From the NCBI GenBank assembly GCA_016617855.1, contig JAECUM010004966.1:62001-126000 (forward strand): a stretch of 64,000 nucleotides of DNA, written 5' to 3'. Source of the stretch: Megalonaias nervosa (lineage: Eukaryota > Mollusca > Bivalvia > Unionida > Unionidae). A program made the translations under genes and the position numbers. Below are positions 42,401 through 57,173 of this stretch, piece by piece. The notes under the pieces were generated by a model that worked only from the letters and a program-made list of their open reading frames with translations, did not search any database and had not been told where the DNA came from. Each line of letters opens with the position of its first letter. Position 1 is the first letter of the stretch.

Positions 42401-45400
42401 CTTTGACGTCAACTGCATGAAGAAACCATATGATGATGTACCACCCAAGAAAATCCTGGAATTTGGTTTATATAACAAATTTGGGCCATATCTTTTGGGG
42501 ATTTTACATATGTTACCATTACATTTTTTATATACATTTTTACAGAAGTCAAACATTTTACACTTTTTTATTTTTGTATCTTCTTGTACTTCATGTTTAA
42601 ATTTATTTGGATGGGTTTATCTTCCTAAAGTTTATGAGCATTTCATTTTCACTTTTTTAATAAACATTTACCTTTAGTTGGTACCATATAGTCACTACTT
42701 TGTTGAGGTGCCACAAAATGCTACTACAAAAATACATCATTTGCTTGTGATCATAGATAATAATTACGTCAATCATCAAACCATAGTGAGGCTTTGAATG
42801 TTTGGCTAATTTCAATGAATACAAAGAGATTAATATCTTTCACTGTTTTCAATCTATTACAATATTATCTATTAACAATATTATCTATTACACTATTATC
42901 TAGTTCATGCAGTGCTAGTTTTATAAGTGTCTTTGTAATGGTCTTAGCTATTTACTTTAATAATATAAACTGTCTTCTTCTACAACCTTTTGTGACAATT
43001 TCTGGAATTCATTTTTATTGGGTCCTCCAATACAGATAATGTGTCATGAGACAAACTCCACAAATAAAATGTTGCTTTTATAGTATCTAAATATTATAAT
43101 GTCTCTGTTGTTTTTTTATGTAAAAGAAAAGAATGAGAAGCAACAAGCCTTGTAAAATTCAATAAATAATTTATTTCTCTATAATACAAAGTGAAAATGT
43201 AAAAATAGGAACTTGCAAATTAAATCCTCAAAAAATCCTAGAATTACAGACTTATGTCCTAATGATTAAAGTTTAGAATAACATTTATTGGAAATCCAAA
43301 TTAAATCCAATGCTGGAAGTGTTGATGCGTCTGTGGTGGCCCATGTAGTAGTGATGTGCCAACAGTATTTTGTTGGATCACAACTACAAAACCCAAATCA
43401 ATGATTTAGGTCACGTAGAAAATGAACTTGAAGTCAAGTTCAAAATAAAATTATCCATAGCATATAATGAAAATAATTTTAAAAAATGTCAATAACCCCT
43501 AACAAACAAACAATGCAAATTAAATATACATAACAATATCTGAAGTTTGTATTAGGTCAAAAACAATGTCCATTATTTGATGTATAAGCAAATTTAATAT
43601 TCTCCTGCAACACATCCTGCTGATTCATTTTTCCAACTATGATCTCATCACTGATGGGTTCCATAAGCCCTACAGGTGCAACAGGGAAAATCATGGTGGT
43701 GGTACAGAGTTTGTAGCACTAAATGAGAAGCTTTGACTGTCCTGCTGTTAAAAGCTTTCAATATACTTCATAGTGTTATATACATACCGCTTTCCAGTAA
43801 CAATGACAACTTCCATCAATTCCACAGTCTACTGAAACTTACTTAGAATTAGATCACCAAATGATTAGGACAAGGAGCATAATTGTTGAATTTCCTTCAA
43901 AAGCATCTTCTGCTGAGTAAACTCTATTTGTAATCATGAAGTAATATTTATAATGATCAAAGTAAATACAAAATCTAAAATGAATTTAAAGCAAACAGGT
44001 AACACTGAAGAACTCAAACAGCTGATTTAAAATGAACAATTGGATGAAACACTCATGGACATGGTTTCTATTTTTATGGGATAATTCATGGAATTTGTGA
44101 ACAATGCTATTCCCAACATGATAATTATCACAAGGCAAACAGAAAAACTAATTTTAATTCAGAATTAAAAAAGACTTAGAAAGTGCTTGCAAACATTTGT
44201 TTTTGGTAGTAAAACAACAAAAAAAATGAATCAAAAAAAATATATTCATCAATGACACAAACTTAATAATGTAAAGAAACCAATTTTTGGAGTAAAATAG
44301 GCTTTTTCAATAATACTTACCCAATCATAAAACCTAAAGAATATATCTTCAGAAACAAAGCCAAATTTATCTTCAATAAGCTCATACATTCAACTAACGC
44401 ATTTTATTTTGTTTACTGTGTACTCTAAGGCATTGGTCTGGAGAAGGTGGGGTTCCAGTCACCCATTCAATTTTCTTTTTACTCTTCCTCTTCTTATTTA
44501 TTCACTCTTATTCCGCGTTTTTAATTGCTTTTTGTTTGGAACATTTATCATTATAAACTTAGTGCTGTCATTTGTACAATATGATGCTCATGTGTAATAT
44601 ATAAGGGAGACAATCATTGAGAGCTTGTGAAAACTTGCAGTCCAGTCTCACTGCCCTTCAACATATAAGGGTAATAAAATGTTTGAAATGAAAAAAGCCC
44701 ATTTAATTTAGTACCCAAATTTTCTGTAACTTTTTGTACAATTTTCATTTTTAAAGTTCCTCTAATTAAAGTCTAATTGCTATGCTTTTAAAATCTCAGC
44801 AAATGAATATTAGTAATTGGTTTTGTCCAGTCTACAGCTGTTCCTTAAATGACATCATTTGTTAAGGTTCTGTACTTAATTTATATTGCATAGTTAATTA
44901 TAAGTATGTTGTAAATTCAGCTTAATATACAAATTATTTTAGTCATTGTAGTGCTACAATATAATGAAACACCCAGGGAATCCACATCTATTACCACTGA
45001 CAAAATGAAAAACGGAGCAATGGAACATCACTTAACTGCATCTTTGATCGATGAGACTAAATACTTCAAACTCATGCTGTCATTTATGCATGGAAAAGAA
45101 TGATGTGTGAAGCCAGTCATCACTCATAATGAAAATCAACTTTATGTCTGCTACTGCTACTACTACAATAATAATAATAATAATGTGAGTGTGTAATTTG
45201 GATTTTTAACGTAGCTCTAATAATTCTTCAGTCATATCACTATGATGTCTGCAGTGTGGCAGTTTATAGTGATGTCCAGCACTGGGGCATCATGCTGCAG
45301 ACATGTAGCATCATGTCCCATGTACTCACATTATCCTGACACCAGGCTGACTGATCCTAACATTAACCTCTTAACACTGAGCACCAAGCAAGGCAGCTGC

Positions 45401-45969
45401 TAGTACCATTTTTATAAGTTTTTGGTATCACTCAGCCACGGTATTAGCCCATGACTTCACGCATCTGAGATGAATGCTCTAACCACTTAATAATAATAAT
45501 AATAATTACAAGTAGTAGTAGTAGTAGTAGTACTTACATAATGTTTGCAGCTGGTTCCCTTGGCCAAAGAATTGTTAGACAAAGCAACATAGTACAGGAG
45601 AATATCCACTTTAGAGGTGAAACCTTCCCAGTTGACATCCAAGTACTCATTAGTTGGTACAAAGTCAGGCATGACAATCTTTCCGGCTGAAAAAGGGAAA
45701 ACAAGACATTCATATCAGTAACACAAATGTCACAGCCAATACAAAACTTTTAAAGAAGGGGAACACAGACCAGCTAAATCATGATGAAAAAGATGAACAT
45801 CAAACTCAGACTAGCACTTCTGAGATCAAGCTCAACCCAAAAATTTGATTAAATTCATAACGTCTCTCAAAAGATAAAAAGCAGAAGTAAATTTTGTAAT
45901 ATAAATAATACAGGATGGGCAGTACATGTAAGATGTATGGATAAATGGACTGATATGGGTACTATATAT

Positions 45970-46044
<75 letters not shown>

Positions 46045-49000
46045 CTGCAAAGAATGGAGGAATTGTAACAATTCTTCATGTTTGAAAATAAAGGCACAAT
46101 AACAACAGCTTAGAAATAGGACAAAAAGATGATGGCATGGTCAAACATGCACCTTAGTTGTGTACAATATAATTTTATGCGATGCACCATAGCTAAGACT
46201 CTCTGTCAAAGTAATACTCCTAAAATACATGTTAATTTTATGTCAATCAAAGATGACATTCAAGTCTGCAAAACTCTAAAAAACAAATAGCATGCTCCTT
46301 ACATTAACAAATTTTACTTGATCTGTTATCATCAAACACAACTGGTTAAACCTTACAACTTGCAAGAAATGGCTGACAGTTCAAAGGTTACATTTTCTGG
46401 GTTTGAAATTCTTATGGCTAAAATATTTTATTAGCACAAAATCTCTGAAATGTAATGTCATGTCATTAATGTTATGCTTACAAATCTTTATTAATTATTA
46501 TCATAATATTACATGATGTATTGTAGTGAGGTGTAGTATAGCATGTCCAATTTTTCAATTGTTACCAAAATGACTTTTCTCACTGTCTGGATAAATTGTG
46601 TGCAAATGGAAATTATCGTATTTTCACCAAATATCTTGTAACATATCTACTGTACACTGATGTGCCTATCTCAATGAATGCCAGATAGAAGTGGACTAGG
46701 TAAACTAAGTTACATTATAAATAAAGAAGACTAGGCTGACATTATTTTGGTGTATTCCGTACAAACAATAAATACTGGTTGCACTTCTGGCCATAGTTTT
46801 TCCTTTTGTTCATCATTGGAGATAAATTTGAAGAAAGGTCTAGCCATTTTAAAAATATGATTCCAACTGAGTGATTTTTCTGGCAAGGGTGATATACTTC
46901 TTTATATGCACATGCCAGTGAGTCAAAATTAGAACAGATAGGCCTCAGTCCTAAATATTTGGCAGCCTTTACATAGAAAAGGAAGTAAAACTGGATTCTA
47001 AATGCAGTAAGCATTAAGAGTACAATTATTTTGGCATTCTCAGGGCTCTTGTTCATGATAAAAAATGTTTAGATTAGGCAACAAAGTGGTGAGAAAGTGT
47101 TGATCACTCAAAGAAATACAAAAAACAGCTGAGAGGGAAAGATGAACTTAAACTATGATTTTGTTTATTAAACCAATTGGAAGTTATTTTCCATTTTCTA
47201 ACAACAAAAACACACATAGTGGAAATAAAATTCTAGGTACTGTTGACAATTATTCAAAACTGGAACATATGTTGTCTGGAAAATTTGAGAATCCAGACAT
47301 TTAGATAAATGATAGTAGTAGGACTAAATTGCTATTAACAGTATTCTAACCTACCTGTAACCCCACCATCAAATGCAACATAGAACCCATTTGAAGTCAC
47401 TTCTGACACTGAATATGATGCACTGTATGCTCTGACAGTGAAGTAATAAATAGCATATCCTGGCACAAGCTCCAGATCCCAGAATGTGACAGATGTATTT
47501 CTATCAACTTTAGTGAATGGAACAACATTATCACGAGTTTTCTTGAAACGGCGATCTGTACCAAGGGCAACTTCATAATATTCAACCTCCTGATCTTTTG
47601 ATGGGGTAATGTCAACCACCTGCACTCCTGCATTTCCTGTCAACAAATATGCTGCACTTTTAGTTTTGGAAATAATCTCCACCTATTATGTTTATTTTTA
47701 AGCAATTGTAAAATTCATCAGATTTCCAGGATTTTATTTCTAATTTTATAACATGTACAGCTCATTTAAAGAAACAAATGCAAGCTAAACCTTATTATGC
47801 TACCACAAAGTATATCAGCAACAGTACTACACAATATGTAAATATCTTTAACACAAAACCAAACATATTATTGTTCTTACCTGTAAGGATATCCACTTTC
47901 TTAATTGCATCTCGAGGAACACCAAATCCTTCCCAGTTTGCTGTTGCTTTTGATTTTGTCTTCATGATATTCAAATCATATCCAAATAAGTCTCCATCAT
48001 AGACTTGACCAGGCACTAGTTGGTGTTCATGTATTGTAACACCATCAGACCGTATTGTGTACTGATATCCCAATGCATTTGTTACTCTCAGCAAGGAATA
48101 ATATCTTTCTCCATTTTTCATCTGTAGCTGATCATTCACACCATGGGTTGTACCTAATCAAAGTATAGTATAGGGCATAAGTAAATAAATGTTCATGAAA
48201 CATTAACGCCCCACCACAGTGTCTTAAAACTGACCCATCACTGAATTGGATGGACTGATGGGCAGACATAAATAACAATAAATGTTCCTTCCTGGTTTCA
48301 TGGTGGAACACAGAAAAGAGGATTTTGACTGAAACTGAAAACTACTGATATAAAATACATCATACAATATGGTACTAACCTCTGAACTGAAAGTGGGCAG
48401 ATACTAAAAGTATGTAAACAAGGAAACATGGGTACATGATTAGACTGCACAACAGCTTTGGCTGCTTTATCTGCCTATCATTACCCTTTATGCCAATGTG
48501 ACTAGGCAGCTAGCTGTACAGAATGATTTTCCTTCACTGTATGAGAATATCATGCTTCTGTAAGACTGTTTCTGGATTATTAATTGATGTCAGATTTAAG
48601 ATCCTGCAAGGCTTTCATTCTGGAAACGGAATCTAAAATGATGATGAAAGTTGTTCTGCATGAGGTCTCAGTGTATTTCAAAGCTCTGAATATGGGTATG
48701 ACTGAATTTCTGCAGCAAAATTTAAGCTTTATCTGGTAACTGGTTTGAGATGGTGCCATGGTCTGTTGCAATGACAGCTCCAACTCTGTCTCCTCCTTGA
48801 TGGCATATTTGCATAGATTATTAAACAATGGTTTGCTAACACATTTAGGAATCATCAAAGTTTTAGTATTTTATCCCCAGCAACATCCTGAAGCATCTTT
48901 CTACATAGGCATACTGAATCAGCTGTTGGATTTGACTCACAGAGGGACTGAAACATTTCCCATTCTACCTTGTTCAATTTCCATCTGTCAGAGCACTTGA

Positions 49001-52000
49001 GGTTTGGAATATTACTTCTTAAATATAATGGAAATTGATCAGAGCCACAAAGGTCATCACCAACTTCCCAACAAAAGTCAAGTAAAAGGGATGGACTGCA
49101 GATGATCAAAATTAGGGACAAATAGGATCCCATGGCAGGATGCAGGTAGGTATACATTTTTTCATTAAAAAGGTAACATCTTCTATCTTTTCCCCTCTTG
49201 CTGATATCTTTACAGTCCCAAAGTGCATTGTGGCCTTTAAAGTTGGCAAGCAAAACAAAAGGTGCCAGCAAATGTTCAATAAGATAGTCAAGATAAGATT
49301 AACTGACTGCAGTGCTTGAAGGGTGATGTATTGAACAAAATGAAAGAGTTCTCTGTAATGACACATATTGCTGCTCCCTGTAATGTATTGTCAAGAGAAA
49401 TTTAGCTGTGGTGAGTTTTAGATGGTGGTAATGGACATTCCCCTATCAGCCTTATCCATATTTCTTGAAATGTTCTCCTTGACAATGTGAACAAGAGACT
49501 TTCTCTGTGCAGGATGATCCATTGTGACCCTCATGCCGGCACACCTATACAGATTGGTTTCTTCTTTCAGCCATCTTTGTGGTGAACTTATTTCTTGGTA
49601 GTTGAGACACCATAAAAGGTTATAAATTAAAAGGTCAACAGGGATATTCAAGAACCTAACTTTGACTGATGTAGAAAAAGTGGTGTAGTTGAACACAGTA
49701 AGTGTTGGTGGGAATCAACTTGTTATATGGTGAATGTTGATTTGCTCCACTTGTGTCTCATCTTGAAAGCTGACATTTTTGAGCATCTTGGTCTATATGC
49801 AACCATCTAATCTTGAAATCAAACAGCACCTATGGATGAGGTAAGAAAATCATGCAGAGATACCTTAATGGGTATCTCCACAAATTTCTTGAGCAAAGTC
49901 AGATGTCCAAGTGAGCTCTTTGTAACGTCAATCTACAAGTGGCTGGCCCACAAACTAAGATTTTTTTTTTACACTTCTTGGCTCTCCAACCAAGCCTTGA
50001 AGTGCTTTGGTTATCACTGGACATCTTGTTATTGTTTTGATTCTCATGATTGGATTCAATGATGAGAAATCTTTGCCAATTTCCCTGACCTGAATGAGTT
50101 TATACCAGTAAAAACTACATGTGGTTGTTACCAGTTGATATTAAATGGACAATAATGACTGACAATAAACCATGTATATCAACCTTATGATGTACTACAC
50201 CCTGAAACAAAATGTTGGATGGACTAAACTCCGATAAACTGGTATTTGGGCATGATCATAAAAGCTTTCCAAAGGCAAAGTGCTGTATCTTCCCTTGATA
50301 GTGGGAAATCACTAATTTCTCACATTTTATTGAAAACTTTTAATAGTACACTGGGAAGATCACATTAGCTACTGGAATATTCTGTTTGACTGCTAGTTAC
50401 CAGCTAAGAACATCATCTGTCATAATTCATAACAGTAAGTGGTAACTGAGTAATTAGGAAAATCAAAATCTGCTGATGTTTAATAACATTTAAGTTTTAT
50501 CCATACCAGATCCAACAGTGGTCAACATATAACAAGCAATTAATTACTGGGTTAAGGCATTTCATTATGTCATTAATTTTGAAGTTGAAAAGGTGAATGA
50601 CAATATGCTGAGGTATACTCATATCTTCAAAAAGAGTGATACTTATCTCAACTCTGAAGTCTATATCTATGAACAACTGGGTATAAAGATTGGCAGGTGG
50701 ACCTTTAGGCCTATGTTGAATAGGTCACTCATTATTTTTTGAAGAACTAAAAGAGAATAGCTATTTATGGTGATAAGGCTTTTAACAGAGAGACAGAAAT
50801 CATGTAACGGCAGTTCTTGATTTTTTAGGACATAATTTTTTGAAGAACCAAAAGAGGAGAATAACTATCTGTGGTGCTGAGGCTTTTAAGAGGGAGACAG
50901 AAAACATGGAATGGTAGCTCTTGTTTGTTTTAGCACATAATTTTTTGAAGAAACAAAAAAGGAGAATAGCTATCTATGGTGATGAGGCTTATAAGGGGGA
51001 GACAGAAATCATGGAATTGCAGCGCTTGATTGTTTTAGGACATAATTTTTTGAAGAACCAAAAGAAGAGAATAGCTATCTATGGTGATGATGCTTTTAAG
51101 GGGGAGATGTGTTTCCATTCACACAGCTGGAAAAAAAACTGTATATTTCCTCATGCAGGTTTCAAAGTGGCAGGTATTGTTCTGAAAATCATTGTATGAG
51201 AATATCATGTTTCTGTAATACTGTATCTGGGATATTAATTGCTGTCAGATATAAGATCCTGCAAGGCTTTCATTCTGCAAAGGGAATCTAAAATGATAAT
51301 GAAAGTTGTTCTGTAAGAGGTCCCAATTTATTTCAAACTTTGAATACTGGTATGACTGAATTTCTGCAGTAAAACTTTAAGCTTTAACTGGTAACTGGAA
51401 TGAGATGGTGCCATGTGGTGTTGCTTTCTGTGGGTTTGCTTGATATGAGCCAGGTGTGCAGGTTCATCATCTCTTGGTTCAGATGGAAAACCTGCAATTG
51501 CTGCTGACTGATCAGATAGAAAGGACTCCATATCTTCCTGGGAATCTCCACTGTTTAAAGGTTTTTTATTTCTGAATTTCCCACTTCAGAGCAGAAATCA
51601 AAATCAGATGGCACTCCAACTCCCGCATTGAAGATTTGATGACTCTGAGAATCAGAGGTGAGGAAAAAACATATGCATTGTGACTCCAAGAATCAGAGGT
51701 GAGGAAAAGACATATACATTGAGACTGTTCCAATCTGGGGAAAAATGATTGACTGCAAAGCCATCTGAATCTGGGATCTGAAAGTCAGAGTTGAGGAACA
51801 TTGCATTCCGACTCAATGAAAGCAATTCCATGAGGTGTTCATCCCAACAAGTGTTGGTTCAAGTGAAGATCAAGATTTCAATCATCTGATTTCATCAAGA
51901 CAGCATGTTTGCTATGACATTGAGCCTGCCAGAAGTTAGGTGGCCTTAGATGTGGATTTGATAAAAATGATATCACTGAGAAAATCTCAAACCAGCAAGC

Positions 52001-52004
52001 AGAG

Positions 52005-52041
<37 letters not shown>

Positions 52042-55000
52042 AGGGGGCTTTTTCCACTTTGCCTTCTGAAACTATTGATGAGTGAATTTGTTGGATTCTG
52101 TGAGAATACCATTTGTAGAAAACATCTCCTGCCACAATTTAAAACCATAGACAATGGCCTTCATATTCCAGAGAATGATGTGAAGCAAGCACTCCTAAAA
52201 GTGTCGATACCCTGCTGAATTCTTGTAAGGAGTGCAGATGGTGCGACCTGCAGCAGGATGACTGCCATATTCCAAGAGAGGTCCTAAACATTTGCTGAAA
52301 TGGGACCCTGTATAATAAAAAAATTTGGATCCTTTTGTCCAATTCACAATGCCATAGCTCCCATTGGAATAGAAGAATTGTCTACCACAGTCTTATAAAC
52401 AGGTGTCCCAGTTAAGAATGGTTAAGTTTGAAAATCTAAAAAATGAATTCCAAAATTTAGGTAGATAAACCCTTCCGAAACAATGTTGACAAGACAAAAT
52501 GAAAAATGCAAAGATATTATAATTCTGAAAAATATATATAAGATATTTTTGGCAACACATGTAAAATCTTTAAAACATAATAAAAATAAAAAAGTATAGC
52601 TCTGCTTAAAGAAGCCAACAGATATAGCATTGTTGGTTGGGGTGAGGTGCTGTATATCCATGGTGGTGTATGAAGTCTTGACATATTTAATTATAATCTA
52701 ATATGACTGCAGAACATGACAAGAGTAGGGATAGTTGGAATTTTGGATGACAAATTGGAAACTTTCATTTTAATAACTGAGTCAACACTGTATCTGTGTG
52801 TGTGTGTGTGTTAACATGTGCTCCGAACAGGTGGAGAACAAATGTTCCAGTCCAAAAGTAATAATAGAGACATGAGGATTTACCATAAGTGTTGACAAAG
52901 TCCTGGACACGATAACCATCAATTCTTTCAATGGCCCATTCATATTTAACAGCTGGACATGGGTCTCCACTGACATCCCATCGTGCATGCAATGTTGTTC
53001 TGTCTGTCTGATACTCTCTGAAAAATAAATTGTGAGATTTGTCTATGGAGATAGTTGTACTTTTATAAAGACAAATCATCTGAGTTTCAACATCTGAACA
53101 CAGACACCTAAAATGTCAGTTTGACAGAAAAAGAACCCCTGTTAATTCTCTATGAAAACATTTATTTTTTAATACTGAAAAATCATTTCTTACAATTCCT
53201 TCCAAGAGTATTGATGCCAGTCATATGTGATATTTGTCCACTTCAAAACAATAAAAAGACTTGCAACAGACAATCACTGATCTACAAATGAACTATTTCT
53301 TGTATGAAAGTACATTTATTTACTCTTAAAAACAATTGCACAATAATGTTTCTTGCAAGATATGTGATAGAATAAAATGAGTGGTTACCATTTACCAAAG
53401 ATGGGGACAGAATAAATTCACAAAAAATTCTCACAGACAAGAAATATTGCTCCTCCATTTTCCCTTTCTCAAATCATCATCTAAAACAATAACTGCATAA
53501 CTCATGACATGCATGTTTCTGCATTCAACATGTTTATTAATCTGCCAATGAAACAAGTTTATTTAATAAACTCCTTCCGAACATAAGCACTTTTTCATTT
53601 AAAACAATATTAAGGAAAAACCTAACTAGTTCAGCTGGAAAGTATAAAATATATACAATTTACTCACTAATAATAAAATGTATGTTCTTCAACTTAAATG
53701 TCATAAGATTGTGCTATAACTTAATAACATTAAACAACAATGTATCAAAGTTTACAACTGCTATACAGATGCAACTGGTCTATATACATACAGAGCTTTC
53801 TGTTTTACTTCAGGCAATATTTATGCAAACTTCTCCATCACATGATGATAGCTATGTGCCTTGTTACATTTCAAAGTTAATTTTGTTGCTCAAATTTCAC
53901 TTACATATCAGCATATGAGTGTGGATTATCATCCCAAACTCCTATCAGTTGAGGTGGATTTTCCCCTTGACTTAGGTATGATAGGTAAATGCCATTTGAT
54001 GTGGACACTGTTGACATTCCAGCACCATTGATTCCTTTTAATGTCACAAACACCTGTTGGTAAATATTAGCATTTATTAATTTTTTAAAAATAATCTCTC
54101 TGTGGATCCAAATAAAAGTAAAACATCCAAAAAAATCTTCACTTTGAGTAAATCCTTATGAATAACACTACTAACATAATCATACATATATCTGAGACCA
54201 AGTCATGAATTGTTATGATGTTGGCCATTCTTTATTTGACATAATCATACATATATCTGAGTCCAAGTCATGAATTGTTATGATGTTGGCCATTCTTTAT
54301 TTGACAAAATATTAAAACTCTGCGAGTTCCTTTTTAAAAAATGTTTTGTAAGAATCAAACATTTTCCATCATTTTTGTATATTTTTATACAAATAATTAA
54401 AGTACATTTAATAGATCATGAGCTGCCAGAATGAAGTCAGATTTGTGTTTTTTTTCTGGATACTAGTTTCCTTTTCTCAGAACAGAAAATTTTCTATTAT
54501 AATGAGAATATCCTCACAGAAAATTACTAATTATTTCATCTATGTATATTTAAACTCCACAGTTAACTGATACATTGTCTTCTTACTTTATAAAAGCAAA
54601 TGACAGCTATTAGATGTAGCCATTCCACATAAAGGTAAATATTACTATGTATATTTTTACAATATATTGCTGCCTTTGTTCCTGTTTCACTGTATTGATA
54701 CTAACCTGTTTCAATCCCTTCAGATTCAAACCATGAATGATGTAGTTGTTAACACCCAATGGAGCCTCAAAGAAGGATTTAATCTGGGCACCTCCAGGGC
54801 TAGTTCCAACAGCTATTTCATAACTACCGAAAGAAATCACGAATCTAAGTAATATTTATCTCTTACTTTGAATTATGATAAGATTCTAATCTTAATGTAT
54901 TTGTTCAATGATAATCTCATGCTTAACAATAAACCAACCATGCACTTTTACAAAATTTTGGTAAATATTTACTAAGATATCTTTGATAATAAGCCCACCT

Positions 55001-57106
55001 CAAACAAATATAAAGTTTAATAGGCTGGGCACCTGAGTTTATCATTGGAGAGATAATTTAAGTGTGTGTCATATTAAATAGAATGATGATTAAAAGATGG
55101 TAAACTTATTCTTTAGCACTGTGTCATTGAAATCAATGCTGTCCAGATTAAGTTCATTTTTGTTGGCTACAACTCATTGGTTATATTATGATGAGGAAAT
55201 GGGAGCTAAGTTCTTTCCCGAGGGCACACCTAGGCAGCTGAGCCAAGCTGGCATGGGCAGGTATCAAACCTGCAATCCTTGAATTATTAGTCCAATGCTC
55301 TACCAACAGAGCTACAGAGACTCCCATCCGCATTAAAAAATTATGGAGATGTTATCCTGTAATTATAGCATTACATTTCTTTTATGAAGTTAATCATCTG
55401 CCTGAATTCCCAGTAAGAAAGAGTTGTCTGAAAATTCAATGTCATTATTCTTATCTAACAGACAGTCCATGCTATAAAATGTTTAATATGTTTGTCCTTA
55501 GAACTGAGATTTCACATTTGAAAAAACACCAAAAACATGAAGCTCATAGTCATATCAGCATATGTGTCAAAATCATCATGTTATAAATAAAAGTATATAA
55601 TGAAACCTGGTTCAAACAAGAGTCCCTCAAATGGGCTAATGCTGCAATGTTCAAAAAGCATTGTCAGGAAAACATTTCTTCTCTCCCTTTTTTCTATTTG
55701 CATCAAAAAATATATATATTATGAAAACTCCAACAGACCAAAAATAGTATGTTTTCTTATATGTTTTAGTTAACATGTTCTCAGAACTGATATTATGGAT
55801 AGAAGATAAGTGAACATGCCTCAGACATTGTGAAGATATACCCACATGCTGAGTTGGGTTAAATACATACAGTTTTAGAAAAAACTGGCTAAATACTTTG
55901 TTTCTTCAATCAGGTTCAGAACACACTGCAGATAACACCCAAGTCAAAACCTCTGACAGTGCTGACTATCAACTAGTAACCTAGGTCATCAGTACATCTG
56001 GTTTTCAAACTTATTCACAATAGCATAGGCATATTGGTGGTCCAATGTGCACAATGTTTATTACAAACCAATGACATATTGCATTCCATTGTCATCTAAA
56101 TAGCATAGGAAATCTTTAAGTGTGGATATAGCCATCTGTTCAGATGTACAAATAGCAAGATATTCAAGACAGCCACCATGTCAACCATATTTGATGTCTG
56201 AGAGGCAACATTATTTTAGCAACAACCAGACATAAAGGTGACACATGAACCAAGTTTTATGACTCTACTTCTAGTTGTGTAGGAAAAGTAGCAATAACAA
56301 AGAGAGCAGCTAAAAAGTACTTTAACCCATTTTAACTTAATACATAATGATCTACTTACTGGACTATGCCAGATTCTGGATCCAGGAACGGTTGCCAGGC
56401 TACTGACACAGATGTGAAGGATTCTTGGCAGGCTGCATCAATTGCAGAGCATTCTGAAATGTTTTATATTTATAGGTTAGTGACTAGCATATGATAAATC
56501 AAACTGCAAAGATGGTTAAACTGCACATGAAATACAAAGAAAATGATGAAGGATAAGTGATCTTTTAGATAGCACATACAAACTTAAAAAAAGAAGTAAA
56601 AATAAACAACATGATTACAATGACCATTGGAACTTGTCAATTGTTATTTCATTCTGATAAATTTCTTACATGTATATAAAACATATAATGGTGTTGCAGA
56701 AATTGAATATTTAAATAAGATTAGCAATAAAATAACCAAGATAATATGTTGTTACACTCTTGATTCATTTTGGTTCCAGTACAAATAACTCCAATACTGC
56801 AAATATTTTGATACATTTGACCCAAGCTTCACATGAAGATGGTCAACAAGCTTATATAAAAATCAGATAAGAAGGATGGTCATGACATGTAATTCTGGAG
56901 GTAATGTGACTACTGAAATAGATTCAAATTGTACATGATGTCAGAAATGACTTTTTATGATCACTCATGCATCCATCACAAATTTGGAAATTATAGTGAT
57001 CAATTTTTAAACTTTGAAATATTCATCCAAAATTAGATGTGATTCAAACCCTCTATCATGTTTTGTTTCTCTTACTGAATGATCTTGTCGATTTCAAAGT
57101 AATATT

Positions 57107-57173
<67 letters not shown>

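Noticed and set aside
46742..47056. 104-residue minus frame as an extra exon between exons 9 and 10
   Set aside because: Exons 9 and 10 already join in phase 1 to give a continuous module (FDGGVTAGKIV), and the frame has no FN3-like pattern.
51878..52218. Frames on both strands through the (GT)n tract (HTHTHT and VCVCVC runs)
   Set aside because: Low-complexity translations of a microsatellite.
55235..55325. Candidate tRNA gene on the minus strand
   Set aside because: A and B boxes are good, but the acceptor stem does not pair and a SINE body follows.
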